Assembly: GCF_019457515.1 (NCBI RefSeq)
Contig: NZ_CP080421.1
Span: forward strand, 620,001 to 684,000
Source of the DNA: Shewanella mesophila
GTDB taxonomy: Bacteria > Pseudomonadota > Gammaproteobacteria > Enterobacterales > Shewanellaceae
DNA length: 64,000 nt
Direction: 5' to 3'
A program made the translations under genes and the position numbers. Positions 1 to 10,330 of this stretch are shown here, piece by piece. Below the pieces are notes generated by a model. It did no database searches and was not told where the DNA came from. It worked only from the letters and a program-made list of their open reading frames with translations. Position 1 is the stretch's first letter, and every line of letters begins with the position of its first letter.

Positions 1-236
1 GGATGAACGAAGAAAGCTGGCGTGCCTGTACTGGCTAACGTGGCAGAGATCTTATTGCCGATATGGCCAGATTTCCCCATTCCCATGACAATTACTTTTC
101 CTGTGCAGGAGAGGATGAGTTGGCACGCTTTAGCAAATTCGATTGAATCTACGTATTGATAAAGATTGTCCAACGCATTGCGCTCGATATCGATAACATT
201 GCGTCCCCATTGACGTAATTGTTTTGCATTTACCAT
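1..236 (-). CDS. kdsD: D-arabinose 5-phosphate isomerase, N-terminal part (gene runs off the window)
   Basis: This is the first ~78 residues of a KdsD/KpsF-type sugar isomerase, which converts ribulose 5-phosphate to arabinose 5-phosphate for KDO and LPS synthesis in the cytoplasm. The visible part starts MVNAKQLRQWG and contains the SIS-domain stretch VIVMGMGKSGHIG followed by STGTPAFFVH, typical of the family N-terminus. The ATG is read at 234-236 on the minus strand. It lies 40 bp downstream of the CaCA exchanger gene in the same direction, the yrbG-kdsD order known from E. coli. The rest of the gene lies beyond position 1. Confidence 0.9.
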   Translation of the reverse strand, partial: MVNAKQLRQWGRNVIDIERNALDNLYQYVDSIEFAKACQLILSCTGKVIVMGMGKSGHIGNKISATLASTGTPAFFVH

Positions 237-276
237 CTTGTTCTCTCTTTGTTGTCAGCTGGTGCTGAACGTGAAA

Positions 277-1236
277 TTAGGATAGAAAAAGTACCGCTTG
301 GTACGCAACAAAAGTCACTAATAACACCCCTCCATGCCAAGGTTTTAACTGGCGATCCTTGCCCGTTAGCAGAATGAGTATGGCTAAGGCGCTACTTGTC
401 GCTAATACCATATAAAAGTCTCGAGTGCTGGCAGACGCATCCACCGATCCTGGTGCGATAAGCGCTGGCAGTGCCAGTACCGCTAAAATATTAAATAGGT
501 TTGAACCAACAATATTGCCAATAGCAAGGTCGTCTTCCTTCTTTAAAACGCCAGCAACACAGGCGGCCAATTCGGGCAAACTGGTCCCTACGGCAATAAT
601 GGTTAGACCTATCACGAGATCGGAAAGGTGGTACGCCTTTGCAATACCAACGGCACCTTGCACCATCCAGTCTGCTGACAGCGGCAGCAATACAATACCA
701 ACGACAAGCCAGAGCATAGCTTTAGCGGTTGGCACCCCTTGGGGGATTTCGCTCTCGGCTTCCTCGACAAATGGGTCAGATTCTTTGTTCGTGACCGCAT
801 GCCAAATAAGATAGCCCATTAAAGAGAGAAACAGTGCCATTAATATTCCCCCTTCGATGCGAGTCAACTGACCATCGAATAGGAAATATCCAGCAAGTAG
901 CGTTGCCCCAAGCATCATGGGGATTTCACGTTTTAGGGTTTGAGAGCTTACCGATATCGCACCCATGAGTGCAGTGATCCCTAAAATCAGGGTGATATTG
1001 GCGACGTTTGAACCTAATACATTACCAATGGCGGTATCTGTCATGCCTTCCATTGAGGCGGTGGCTGCTACAAACATTTCTGGTGCTGAGCTTCCCATGG
1101 CTACAATTGTTAAGCCAATAAGCATAGGTGGCAGCCCTAAATTACGAGCAAAAGCTGCAGCGCCATAGACAAATTTATCGGCACTCCATACTAGGGCACC
1201 CAATCCTGCAATCAGTAGAAAAATATTAAATAGCAT
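277..1236 (-). CDS. yrbG: CaCA-family calcium/sodium antiporter
   Basis: A 319-residue inner-membrane protein of the K+-independent Na+/Ca2+ exchanger family. It is built of two homologous halves, each with the ion-binding signature: GSSAPE near residues 48-53 with GNVLGSN at 71-77, and GTSLPE near 217-222 with GNIVGSN at 240-246. About ten hydrophobic segments are visible, split by an acidic loop at ~150-170. E. coli YrbG is nearly the same length. It is transcribed towards kdsD and is divergent from mlaF, with 166 bp between the starts. Cation specificity cannot be told from sequence; the physiological role in this operon is not established. Confidence 0.9.
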   Translation of the reverse strand: MLFNIFLLIAGLGALVWSADKFVYGAAAFARNLGLPPMLIGLTIVAMGSSAPEMFVAATASMEGMTDTAIGNVLGSNVANITLILGITALMGAISVSSQTLKREIPMMLGATLLAGYFLFDGQLTRIEGGILMALFLSLMGYLIWHAVTNKESDPFVEEAESEIPQGVPTAKAMLWLVVGIVLLPLSADWMVQGAVGIAKAYHLSDLVIGLTIIAVGTSLPELAACVAGVLKKEDDLAIGNIVGSNLFNILAVLALPALIAPGSVDASASTRDFYMVLATSSALAILILLTGKDRQLKPWHGGVLLVTFVAYQAVLFLS

Positions 1237-1402
1237 TAAAGTTCATTATTGTTTGGAAGTCTGCCGCGCATTTTCGCTGGATTTGAACAAAATTGAAAGT
1301 ATTGAGGCAAGATAGTGTCGATTCGGTTGTGCACAATAGGTCAATTACGTACAATTTGTCTCTTTTTCTGTCGTTTTACCATGGAACACATTAGGCCTTA
1401 CT

Positions 1403-2230
1403 ATGAGTAATGAACAGGTAAATGATAACGCTAGGCCCCTAGTCGAGATCACCAATCTCGGTTTTAGCCGCGGATCTCATGTCATTTATGAGGATGTTAG
1501 CCTGTCTATTCCTAAAGGAAAGGTGACCGCTATCATGGGCCCAAGTGGTATAGGGAAAACCACATTGCTCAAGCTCATTGGCGGGCAATTACAGCCTCAG
1601 CACGGCAGGATAAAAGTCGATGGTATCGATGTTCATAAATGCAATCGGGGCGAGCTGTTTGAACTGCGCAAGCGTATGAGCATGTTGTTTCAAAGTGGTG
1701 CCTTGTTTACCGACATGAATGTGTTCGATAACGTTGCCTTTGCATTGCGCGAGCACTCAGGACTTCCCGAACCCATTATTAAGCGTATTGTGTTGATGAA
1801 GTTGGAAGCTGTTGGACTGCGCGGCGCGTCTAAGATGATGCCGAGTGAACTCTCTGGTGGTATGCAGCGTCGTGCGGCGCTAGCGAGAGCCATCGCATTG
1901 GAACCTGAGTTAATTCTTTATGACGAGCCTTTTGCTGGCCAAGATCCGATCTCTATGGGGGTGCTGGTTAAACTGATCCGTGAACTGAGTGACGCGCTGA
2001 ATCTGACTTCTGTGGTGGTGTCCCATGATGTGCAAGAGGTGCTAGGCATTGCCGATTATGTCTATGTCTTGGCTGATAAGCTAGTGATCGCTCATGGTAC
2101 ACCGCAAGAGTTAAGGTTAGCTGACAATCCAAAGTTGAAGCAGTTTATTGGTGGAGAGCCTGATGGGCCTGTGCCGTTTCATTTTCCCGCTCAAGATTAC
2201 CAAAAGGAGATGTTAGGTGAGCTTGACTGA
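1403..2230 (+). CDS. mlaF: Phospholipid ABC transporter ATP-binding protein MlaF
   Basis: ATPase of the Mla system, which moves phospholipids between the inner membrane and the periplasmic carrier MlaC and keeps the outer leaflet of the outer membrane asymmetric. At 275 residues it has Walker [10 protein letters not shown] (46-54), the ABC signature LSGGMQ (150-155) and Walker B LILYDEP (170-176). It is first in a tight operon mlaF-E-D-C-B, and the stop overlaps the start of mlaE by 14 bp. ATG at 1403 gives the family-like N-terminus; no strong Shine-Dalgarno is visible before it. Confidence 0.95.
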   Translation: MSNEQVNDNARPLVEITNLGFSRGSHVIYEDVSLSIPKGKVTAIMGPSGIGKTTLLKLIGGQLQPQHGRIKVDGIDVHKCNRGELFELRKRMSMLFQSGALFTDMNVFDNVAFALREHSGLPEPIIKRIVLMKLEAVGLRGASKMMPSELSGGMQRRAALARAIALEPELILYDEPFAGQDPISMGVLVKLIRELSDALNLTSVVVSHDVQEVLGIADYVYVLADKLVIAHGTPQELRLADNPKLKQFIGGEPDGPVPFHFPAQDYQKEMLGELD

Positions 2231-3002
2231 TCATATTGCCAATTTAGGCCGTAGTGCGATAGCCAGTGTTACAGGCCTTGGCCGGGCTGGGTTAATGTTA
2301 TGGGGAGCCATTGCTAGACTGCCCAAGCCAGCTAAAGGCATTCCCTTGCTGGTTAAACAACTCTATGTTATCGGTGTGCAATCTATGGTGATCATTTTGG
2401 TCTCAGGATTGTTTATTGGCATGGTGCTGGCGTTGCAGGGCTATAATATTTTGGTGGGATTTGGCACTGAAGATAGTTTAGGTCCCATGGTAGCGCTGAG
2501 CTTACTTCGTGAGCTAGGGCCTGTCGTGACCGCACTGCTGTTTGCTGGGCGGGCAGGATCTGCACTTACCGCTGAAATTGGTTTAATGAAAAGCACCGAG
2601 CAGCTGTCGAGTCTAGAGATGATGGCGATCGATCCACTCAGGCAGATCATAGCACCACGATTTTGGGCGGGGGTGATCAGTTTACCCTTACTGGCTTTGA
2701 TGTTTACTGCCGTGGGTATTTACGGTGGGCATATTGTCGGCGTCGAATGGAAAGGGATCGATAGCGGAAGTTTTTGGTCTATATTGCAAGCTTCGGTCGA
2801 GTGGCGACAAGATATCGTTAACTGCTTGATAAAAAGCTTAGTGTTCGCCGTGGTGGTCACTTGGATTGCACTTTATCGTGGTTATCATGTGATCCCCAAC
2901 CCCGAAGGTATTAGTCGTGCTACGACGCAAACCGTAGTGCAATCTAGCTTAGCTGTATTGGCGTTAGACTTTCTGTTAACGGCGATGATGTTTGGTAGTT
3001 AA
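2217..3002 (+). CDS. mlaE: Phospholipid ABC transporter permease MlaE
   Basis: Inner-membrane permease of the Mla transporter, 261 residues, of the MlaE/DUF140 family. Several hydrophobic segments are visible, with the conserved central block around [16 protein letters not shown], then [10 protein letters not shown] and a segment reading MEAIDP-like (MMAIDPLRQ). The start is GTG at 2217, inside the end of mlaF (14-bp overlap), which suggests translational coupling. It pairs with MlaF in the membrane complex and carries the MlaD hexamer. Confidence 0.95.
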   Translation: MSLTDHIANLGRSAIASVTGLGRAGLMLWGAIARLPKPAKGIPLLVKQLYVIGVQSMVIILVSGLFIGMVLALQGYNILVGFGTEDSLGPMVALSLLRELGPVVTALLFAGRAGSALTAEIGLMKSTEQLSSLEMMAIDPLRQIIAPRFWAGVISLPLLALMFTAVGIYGGHIVGVEWKGIDSGSFWSILQASVEWRQDIVNCLIKSLVFAVVVTWIALYRGYHVIPNPEGISRATTQTVVQSSLAVLALDFLLTAMMFGS

Positions 3003-3074
3003 TTAAATATTGTTTATGGATGAACTTATGTGCCGCGCGTCGTGGTATGTATAAAACTGAGTGGTAATGAGAGT

Positions 3075-3548
3075 ATGTTGACTCGAAAAATTGAACTATT
3101 AGTTGGCTTGTTTATTCTGTCTGGTTTGATGGCGTTTTTAGTGTTGGTATTCAATGTGGCGAATGTCGAAGTCAAACCTGGCCAGAGCCATTACACCCTG
3201 TACGCCAAGTTCACCAACATTGGTGGGCTTAAGGTTCGCTCCCCAGTAAAAGTTGGTGGCGTGGTGGTTGGCCGAGTAACGAATATTAGTCTAGAGCCCC
3301 AAGAGTTAGTGGCGGTTGTCGAGCTGGCAATGGATAAGCAGTATGATCAGTTTCCTGAAACCAGTAGCTTGTCTATCCTGACATCGGGTTTGTTAGGTGA
3401 GCAATTTTTGGGCCTGACCCCGGGCTTTATTATGGATGATATCGGCATGCTTAAAGATGGTGACAAGATCCAAGATACGCATTCAGCCTTAGTGTTAGAA
3501 GATTTGATAGGCCAGTTTTTGTATAGCGTTAAGTCAAAAGATAATTAA
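3075..3548 (+). CDS. mlaD: MCE-domain phospholipid-binding protein MlaD
   Basis: Periplasm-facing, membrane-anchored MCE protein of the Mla system, 157 residues from the chosen start. An N-terminal membrane helix (about residues 7-27) is followed by one MCE domain (FTNIGGLKVRSPVKVGGVVVG) and a C-terminal helical tail. The frame is open from a GTG at 3030, but ATG 3075 gives MLTRKIELLVGLF, which matches the usual family start, so the longer form was rejected. It lies 72 bp after mlaE and 11 bp before mlaC. Confidence 0.93.
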   Translation: MLTRKIELLVGLFILSGLMAFLVLVFNVANVEVKPGQSHYTLYAKFTNIGGLKVRSPVKVGGVVVGRVTNISLEPQELVAVVELAMDKQYDQFPETSSLSILTSGLLGEQFLGLTPGFIMDDIGMLKDGDKIQDTHSALVLEDLIGQFLYSVKSKDN

Positions 3549-3559
3549 TAGAGATGATT

Positions 3560-4213
3560 ATGAAACATGTATGGAAAGTGATGCTGTCTGGTGTGGCGAT
3601 GTTAGTTAGCATTGCAGCATTTGCACAGGAGATCGAAGTCAATATTAAAGACCCCTATGCGATGGTTGAATCGGTCGCGAATAAGACATTTGCCCGCTTT
3701 CATCAGGATATTGACACAATTAAGGCGAATCCTGACCACCTTAAGGTGATAGTCTCTGACGAGCTGATGCCTTATATCGACTATAAGTATGCTTCTTATA
3801 AGGTGATGGGAACCTATTTAAGGCAAAGTACACCCGAGCAGCGAGATCGCTTTTCTGAGGCGTTTAAAAGTTACTTAGTTGCAACCTATGCTCAGGCATT
3901 TACTGAATACACAAATCAGAGAGTGGAGTTTGAACCCGCGAAGAGTTTTGCTGACGAGAAGATGGTCGATGTCAATGTACAGATCATCGAACAGGGACGG
4001 CCACCGATTAAGTTGCAATTTAGAGTTCGGCGCTTAAAGGATGATACGTGGAAGGCATTTGATCTAGTTGCGGAAGGGGTGAGTTTACTGTCGTCAAAAA
4101 GCGCTGAAATTTCTAATTTAATCCGTCAAAATGGAATTGATTCAGTGATTGAAGATTTAGAGAATCACACCAGCAGCCATATTAGTTTAGGTAAAAAGGA
4201 TGCCAAGCTGTAA
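3560..4213 (+). CDS. mlaC: Periplasmic phospholipid carrier MlaC
   Basis: Soluble periplasmic shuttle of the Mla pathway (Ttg2D/tolD family), 217 residues. A signal peptide ends at about AAFA-QE, and the mature part contains the family pattern of a helical N-terminus (DPYAMVESVANKTF) followed by the NTF2-like lipid-binding fold. Two in-frame ATGs exist at 3554 and 3560; AGAG at 3550-3553 sits at a better distance from 3560. The stop codon shares one base with the mlaB start. Confidence 0.92.
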   Translation: MKHVWKVMLSGVAMLVSIAAFAQEIEVNIKDPYAMVESVANKTFARFHQDIDTIKANPDHLKVIVSDELMPYIDYKYASYKVMGTYLRQSTPEQRDRFSEAFKSYLVATYAQAFTEYTNQRVEFEPAKSFADEKMVDVNVQIIEQGRPPIKLQFRVRRLKDDTWKAFDLVAEGVSLLSSKSAEISNLIRQNGIDSVIEDLENHTSSHISLGKKDAKL

Positions 4214-4506
4214 TGCTTGAATTTAAGGACGAAGGAAACACCTGCTATGTCAGCGGTGAGTTATCACAAACTGAAGTGATACGGCTTTGGCCTAGAGTCG
4301 ACAAGTTAGTGACTCTAGGAGTCGCCTCTATAGACTTGTCAGCGATTAATTATAGTGACACCGCAGGCGTCGCACTGTTATTACATATCGTTGCCCTGCA
4401 GCATCGGGCTGGCGCTAGTTTGACTCTATGCCATCCACCGCAGCAGTTGCAGAAATTAATAGATTTATATGATTTACAAGACTTCTTCGTCGAAGAAGCC
4501 AATTAA
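4213..4506 (+). CDS. mlaB: STAS-domain protein MlaB
   Basis: Small cytoplasmic STAS protein of 97 residues that binds MlaF and is needed for assembly and activity of the MlaFEDB complex. The STAS core shows as SIDLSAINYSDTAGVALLL. ATG at 4213 overlaps the mlaC stop (TAATG), a coupling arrangement. Sequence conservation in this family is low, so the call rests on the fold-like pattern plus its position as the fifth gene of the operon. Confidence 0.88.
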   Translation: MLEFKDEGNTCYVSGELSQTEVIRLWPRVDKLVTLGVASIDLSAINYSDTAGVALLLHIVALQHRAGASLTLCHPPQQLQKLIDLYDLQDFFVEEAN

Positions 4507-4519
4507 AGGTTATAAGTTC

Positions 4520-4777
4520 ATGGAATGTAAAGAAATTGAGCAGCTTCTGAGTGAGGCACTTTCCCTAGAAGAGGTGCATGTGAGCCAAGATGGCACGCAT
4601 TATAAAATCGTCGCGGTTGGCGAGTGCTTCGATGGCGCGAGCCGCGTTAAACAGCAGCAGATGATTTATGCACCATTGATGGAACAGGTCACTAGTGGTG
4701 CGTTACACGCCATCACAATCAATGCATTTACTCCGACGCAATGGAAGCGTGAAAAAATCTTCAACATGCCAGGTTAG
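4520..4777 (+). CDS. ibaG: BolA-family protein IbaG
   Basis: An 85-residue BolA-like protein (YrbA/IbaG). Family members bind [2Fe-2S] clusters with monothiol glutaredoxins. The conserved central helix-loop is seen in GASRVKQQQMIYAPL, with the nearby invariant His in ALHAITINAFTP. The open frame extends upstream to 4469 inside mlaB, but ATG 4520 has AAAGGT 9 bp upstream and gives the normal family start MECKEIEQLL. It lies between mlaB and murA as in E. coli. Confidence 0.92.
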   Translation: MECKEIEQLLSEALSLEEVHVSQDGTHYKIVAVGECFDGASRVKQQQMIYAPLMEQVTSGALHAITINAFTPTQWKREKIFNMPG

Positions 4778-6046
<1,269 letters not shown>

Positions 6047-6075
6047 TCATTTGACTACTAATTTGCAATGATTTC

Positions 6076-6104
6076 AAAGCCATCGATATTTCGATGGCTT
6101 TTTT
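6076..6104 (+). terminator. Intrinsic terminator after murA
   Basis: An 11-bp perfect stem (AAAGCCATCGA / TCGATGGCTTT) with a 4-nt loop runs into a T-rich tract. It closes the mla-ibaG-murA operon. Confidence 0.9.
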
Positions 6105-6179
6105 ATTTGTCGTATTCTTATGTTCTAAATTGCCAATAAGCTCACTATCGCCTTGGTTGATAGCTGCTATTATGCGCCG

Positions 6180-7598
6180 ATGTCGACATTTATTATTTTT
6201 AATATTTATCTCTTCTACGGCTTGGTATTTTTTTCCATTGGCTGCGTAGTGCTATTTCGTAATTTTAAGTATAGCCAGTTGTCTATCTCGCCCACGCTTT
6301 GGGCGCTCGCGTTATTTGGTTTCTCTCATGCTTTCCATGAATGGTCAGAGCTGTATGTCATTTTGTTTGAAGATGACATTCAGCCTCAATATCAAATATT
6401 AGTGGAGTGGCTAAGGCTGCTTAAATTAGCACTCTCATTTGCTAGTTTAATGATTTTTGCTTGGTTGCTGTTTGGTATCGTCCCAGCGGCTATTGCTAAG
6501 GTTGGTCGGGGGCTGATCATCGCGATTTTAGCGGTTTACTTTATGGTGGTGATCTATTTTTCTAGCTCCTTAAACCTGTCCGAGGAGTTGTTTCGAGAGG
6601 CCGCCCATTACACTCGACTCTTGCTAGGCTTTGGCAGTGCATTTTTAGCTGGCTGTGGTATTGGGATTTATGGTTATAGCTTAATGAAAGCTGAGCATGA
6701 ATACGGGCACTATTTTATTGCCACAGGATTAGGCCTATGGATCTACGGCATCATGGCAGGTTTGGTTGCAACAGACCTACATGTTGGGGTTCCAGTGTTA
6801 CGGACATTAGCCAGTGGCATGATTTTGTTTACCCTATTTAAAGCCTTAAAAGTATTTGATATTGAACGAGAGATGCAGACTGAAGCTAAACTAAAGCGCG
6901 CGATAGAGGCTGACAAGTTTAAAGCCATTGGTCGATTAGCCACTGGGGTCGCCCATGAGATCAATAATCCTTTGGCTTCATCCTCACTCGCCCTTGAGTT
7001 GTTGGAACGAAAATACCCCATAACCGATAGTGCGCAGCAGGAGTATGTTAACCGAGTTAGGATGGGAATTAGTCGCGCTGCCGATATTAGCAAAGAGTTA
7101 CTGGCCTATGCTCGGCCTCGTTCTGAGTCATTTTCGTTGGTTAACCTTGCCAAGGTTTCTCAGGCAGCGATAAGGCTGTTGTCTCATAAACGGCGCGATT
7201 TTCAGATCACCGTTGAATGCGATCAAGATATCCAAATGAATGGCCAGAAGATTAAGCTCGAAGAGTTATTGATAAACCTGCTGTCTAATGCGATGGATGC
7301 GAGCGAACCGGGAGGGACGATCCTGCTGACGATTAACAGTCATCAGGACGCTATCTGTCTATCGGTACGAGATTTTGGCCATGGTATGGATATTGAAACA
7401 GTGAGTCGTGCTACCGAACTGTTCTTTTCAACCAAAGCTATAGGTCAGGGCACTGGCTTGGGATTAGCTATCTGTGATGCCATTGTTCGCGCTCACCATG
7501 GTGAGATGGGAATACAGAGTGAGTTAGGCAAGGGAACACAAATCGATATTTATTTTCCCATCGATGAGGAAGGTGACGGTGAATATTTTAATTGCTGA
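6180..7598 (+). CDS. Membrane sensor histidine kinase (partner of the next gene)
   Basis: A two-component sensor kinase of 472 residues from ATG 6180. The first ~225 residues form about seven hydrophobic segments with no large periplasmic domain, so the signal is probably sensed in or near the membrane. The kinase core follows: H-box GRLATGVAHEINNP with the phospho-His near residue 259, N-box LINLLSNAMDAS, G1 DFGHGMD, F-box LFFSTK and G2 GQGTGLGLAI. The frame is open from a TTG at 6153; ATG 6180 is preferred although neither has a clear Shine-Dalgarno. It overlaps the response regulator gene. The signal is unknown. Confidence 0.88.
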   Translation: MSTFIIFNIYLFYGLVFFSIGCVVLFRNFKYSQLSISPTLWALALFGFSHAFHEWSELYVILFEDDIQPQYQILVEWLRLLKLALSFASLMIFAWLLFGIVPAAIAKVGRGLIIAILAVYFMVVIYFSSSLNLSEELFREAAHYTRLLLGFGSAFLAGCGIGIYGYSLMKAEHEYGHYFIATGLGLWIYGIMAGLVATDLHVGVPVLRTLASGMILFTLFKALKVFDIEREMQTEAKLKRAIEADKFKAIGRLATGVAHEINNPLASSSLALELLERKYPITDSAQQEYVNRVRMGISRAADISKELLAYARPRSESFSLVNLAKVSQAAIRLLSHKRRDFQITVECDQDIQMNGQKIKLEELLINLLSNAMDASEPGGTILLTINSHQDAICLSVRDFGHGMDIETVSRATELFFSTKAIGQGTGLGLAICDAIVRAHHGEMGIQSELGKGTQIDIYFPIDEEGDGEYFNC

Positions 7599-8208
7599 AG
7601 ATGATGCCGATCTGCGTATCAATATGGTGGAGATATTAGAGCTTGAAGCGCATCAGGTGACCGCGGTTGATTGCGCTGAAGCGGCGATTGTGGCTTGTGA
7701 GCGGGATACTTTCGATATTGCTTTGATGGATCTGCTCATGCCGGGGATGACTGGGGTCGAGGCGATATCTAATTTGCGGCAACTGAATCCTTTTCTAGCC
7801 ATAGTCATCATTACCGCCTACGCGACCGTTGATACCGCTGTCGATGCGATGAAGAAAGGCGCTGATAGCGTGATGACCAAGCCCTTTAATGCTGGCGAGC
7901 TATTGATGACCATAAAGCGCAGTATTGCAGAGAAGCAGCTATTAAAATCAGCGTCTGATATCGATCCCGATAGTGTTTATGCCGCCTTAGCCAACCCTTT
8001 GCGGCGACAAACCCTCAAGCAATTAGGCACCCATAAACAGTTAAAGTTTATGGATCTCTGCCGTTTAGTTGATGTGGAAGACCACACCAAATTTAACTTT
8101 CATCTGCGGCAATTAAAGAAAGCGGGCCTAGTGCAACAAAATGAGAACAAGCTCTACCTTTTGACGACGACTGGTCAATTCGTTCTACAAAATCACAACC
8201 TGTCATGA
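7579..8208 (+). CDS. Response regulator with ArsR-like winged-helix output
   Basis: A 209-residue regulator. Residues 1-120 are a CheY-like receiver with acidic pocket EDDAD, phospho-acceptor Asp51 in LMDLLMPG, switch Thr in IITAYA and Lys in TKPF. Residues ~130-209 look like an ArsR/HTH_20-type winged helix (ALANPLRRQTLKQL ... FNFHLRQLKKAGLV). This output domain is uncommon for a receiver protein. An ATG at 7564 is in frame, but GTG 7579 has AGGAAGG at 7567-7573 with ideal spacing. The gene overlaps the kinase by 20 bp, so the two are surely a pair. Target genes are not evident. Confidence 0.85.
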   Translation: MNILIAEDDADLRINMVEILELEAHQVTAVDCAEAAIVACERDTFDIALMDLLMPGMTGVEAISNLRQLNPFLAIVIITAYATVDTAVDAMKKGADSVMTKPFNAGELLMTIKRSIAEKQLLKSASDIDPDSVYAALANPLRRQTLKQLGTHKQLKFMDLCRLVDVEDHTKFNFHLRQLKKAGLVQQNENKLYLLTTTGQFVLQNHNLS

Positions 8209-8329
8209 TTTGCAATTTGTTGATTTAGATTGTTTTTTTATTCTTCTGATAACTGAAATTCACAAACGCTGTGTTGTTGTGAAATCGCCTCATCTATCCC
8301 TTTAGTGATAAAGCGCAAATACTGTGCTC

Positions 8330-8345
8330 ATGTCCAAAGAGACAT
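8330..8345. promoter_or_regulatory. Inverted repeat ATGTC-N6-GACAT upstream of the cytochrome gene
   Basis: A perfect 5-bp inverted repeat with a 6-bp spacer lies about 58 bp before the start of the octaheme cytochrome gene. The geometry fits a dimeric regulator site. No protein is assigned and the match could be chance. Confidence 0.3.
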
Positions 8346-8402
8346 ATCAATCGCCCTCCCTGCAAAGTTGGTGATTGTCATAAGCCACGAGAGGATGAAC
8401 AA

Positions 8403-10079
8403 ATGAACAATCAAATTCCATGTAAAAAGCTACTGTTAGCTAGTATGATTTCTATGCTAGTGGCCTGTGGTAGTGATAATGACGAAACGGTAACGCCACC
8501 AGTCGAAGAGAACAGTGCGCCTGCAGCGGTTGCTGATACGGCTAAAGTGACAACGTCTGAAATGGTTACCATTGACGTGTTAGCCAATGACACAGATGCC
8601 GATGGTGACACCTTAATGCTTGTATCTGTTGATTCAACCAGTGCAGTGATAAAAGAGGGTAAAGTCGATTTTACTGCAGGAACATCGGCAGGCGAAGTAA
8701 AGTTCGCTTATACCATTACAGATGGCACCGATGAGGCGATTGGCGAAGTCACAGTGACCGTTGAGGCCGCCGTCATGCCAGAGCCTGAAGTGCTTGCCTA
8801 TGTTGGCTCGGCAGCCTGTGCTGGATGCCATGGTGATAAGCATGCATCCTTTTCTAAGACTGGCCACAACTTCAAAATTCAAAAAATTAACGCGGGTGAG
8901 CAGCCAAGCTTCCCCTATACGCCAGAAACGACCATTACTGGTGCAATCGACTTATTGGTTGATTCTACGCCGAATAATGATCTTGGTGCGCCAACCAGTT
9001 ATGACGATGTAACCTATGTTGTTGGTGGTTATCAGTGGAAGATGCGCTGGATGGATAAAGACGGTTATATTGTGACTGGTAAAAACGTTCAATATAACAT
9101 CCATAACAGTAAGGGCGAGCTTAATACACCAGATAATCATCCTGCAGACCCTGATGTGATGGGTAACTACAAAGATACCGAATTTAATGTGAAATACAGT
9201 TGCGGTAACTGCCATACCACGGGGTGGAAACGCACCACAGATGTGGCGGGTGGGGATGATCGTAATCCTGATCGACAAGACGACCTGCCGGGTATGAATG
9301 GTACTTTTGCCGAACAAGGGATTCAGTGTGAATCTTGTCACGGAGCCGGTAGCTTCCATGTCAAAGCACCTTCGAAAGACAATATTACCAAGATAGCGAC
9401 TGCGCGTACTACCCAAGACTTCCTTGCTGATGATATGGGTTATGGCAAAGCTGTGACTTGTGCTGAGTGTCATACTCGTGATGGTGAGAAAGATTACCCA
9501 TCATTTGTGAGCCACTACAATGAAGCATTCCCTAACGGTACAAAAGTGGGTGGTCGTATTATCGCTAAGGGTGGACTTGCGCAGCATCATCAAACTGCTG
9601 ATGAGCTGTTAGGGGTTGTACCTGAAGATCACGGCACTTATAAAGCGGGTGATGAAATTGGTCCGAAGAGCAGTATGACGTGTACCACTTGTCACGATTC
9701 ACATAAGTCGACCAAAAATCAAGATAGTAGCGATGGTCTGCATATGAATGCGGTGAAAGCATGTACTGACTGTCACACTATGGCGTTCACCGATGGCGGC
9801 GGTTCAGTTGGGCATGGTGTGATGGCTGAGTGTACCGATTGTCATATGCCGAAGCTGGCTAAGAGTGCAGTAACGACAGCGCCTAAGATGGGGACTTCTG
9901 ATGTGGTATTTGGTGACATCAAGTCTCACCTATTTACCTTAGACCTTGCAGCAGATGCGAAGCAGTTTACCGATGATGGCAAGTACCAAATGCCTTGGGG
10001 TACAGCTAAGTTTACCTGTGGTAACTGCCATGGTGATTACACCGATAAAGCGGCAGCGCTCTCTAAGGTGCATAAATAG
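8403..10079 (+). CDS. Octaheme c-type cytochrome lipoprotein with an N-terminal Ig/cadherin-like domain
   Basis: A 558-residue exported electron-transfer protein. A lipoprotein signal ends at LVAC (Cys22). Residues ~40-122 form a VCBS/cadherin-like beta domain (VLANDTDADGDT ... VKFAYTITDGTD). The rest carries eight CXXCH haem sites (CAGCH, CGNCH, CESCH, CAECH, CTTCH, CTDCH twice, CGNCH), the first at residue ~139. Isolated His residues could serve as distal ligands. Lipid anchoring plus haems fits an outer-membrane or periplasmic redox role as in Shewanella respiration, but the electron partner is unknown. No CXXCK motif of octaheme tetrathionate reductase is seen. ATG 8403 follows AGAGGA. 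A terminator follows. Confidence 0.88.
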   Translation: MNNQIPCKKLLLASMISMLVACGSDNDETVTPPVEENSAPAAVADTAKVTTSEMVTIDVLANDTDADGDTLMLVSVDSTSAVIKEGKVDFTAGTSAGEVKFAYTITDGTDEAIGEVTVTVEAAVMPEPEVLAYVGSAACAGCHGDKHASFSKTGHNFKIQKINAGEQPSFPYTPETTITGAIDLLVDSTPNNDLGAPTSYDDVTYVVGGYQWKMRWMDKDGYIVTGKNVQYNIHNSKGELNTPDNHPADPDVMGNYKDTEFNVKYSCGNCHTTGWKRTTDVAGGDDRNPDRQDDLPGMNGTFAEQGIQCESCHGAGSFHVKAPSKDNITKIATARTTQDFLADDMGYGKAVTCAECHTRDGEKDYPSFVSHYNEAFPNGTKVGGRIIAKGGLAQHHQTADELLGVVPEDHGTYKAGDEIGPKSSMTCTTCHDSHKSTKNQDSSDGLHMNAVKACTDCHTMAFTDGGGSVGHGVMAECTDCHMPKLAKSAVTTAPKMGTSDVVFGDIKSHLFTLDLAADAKQFTDDGKYQMPWGTAKFTCGNCHGDYTDKAAALSKVHK

Positions 10080-10148
10080 CGAAGTTCACTATGTAGAAAG
10101 TGGAAAGTTAACCAAGTAAAAGCTGCCTAACTTTCTCTCTCGTTAAGT

Positions 10149-10184
10149 AAGACCACTTTAGTCTAAGGATCAAAGTGGTCTTTT
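10149..10184 (+). terminator. Intrinsic terminator after the octaheme cytochrome gene
   Basis: The stem AAGACCACTTT / AAAGTGGTCTT with a ~14-nt loop is followed by a short T-run. Confidence 0.8.
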
Positions 10185-10330
10185 GTTGTGGGAGCCGGTG
10201 GTGTTCAAAAAAGTCGTTAGGGATCAACAGGCCCTAATAACGGGATGTTTATTCAATTTAATCATAAAAGCAGATAAGCTGTTGAGCTTGTATAATTAAA
10301 TACGGAAGAATAGATAACTAAGGAGAGGTT

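Noticed and set aside
3030..3074. Upstream GTG start for mlaD
   Set aside because: It adds 15 residues absent from the family and has no ribosome site; ATG 3075 gives the conserved start.
8260..8300. Possible CRP site upstream of the cytochrome gene
   Set aside because: TGTGA is present, but no TCACA half-site lies at 6-bp spacing; the match is below what would be expected for a real site.
8952..9473. 173-codon minus-strand open frame inside the cytochrome gene
   Set aside because: Shadow of the octaheme cytochrome; no recognisable domain and no ribosome site.
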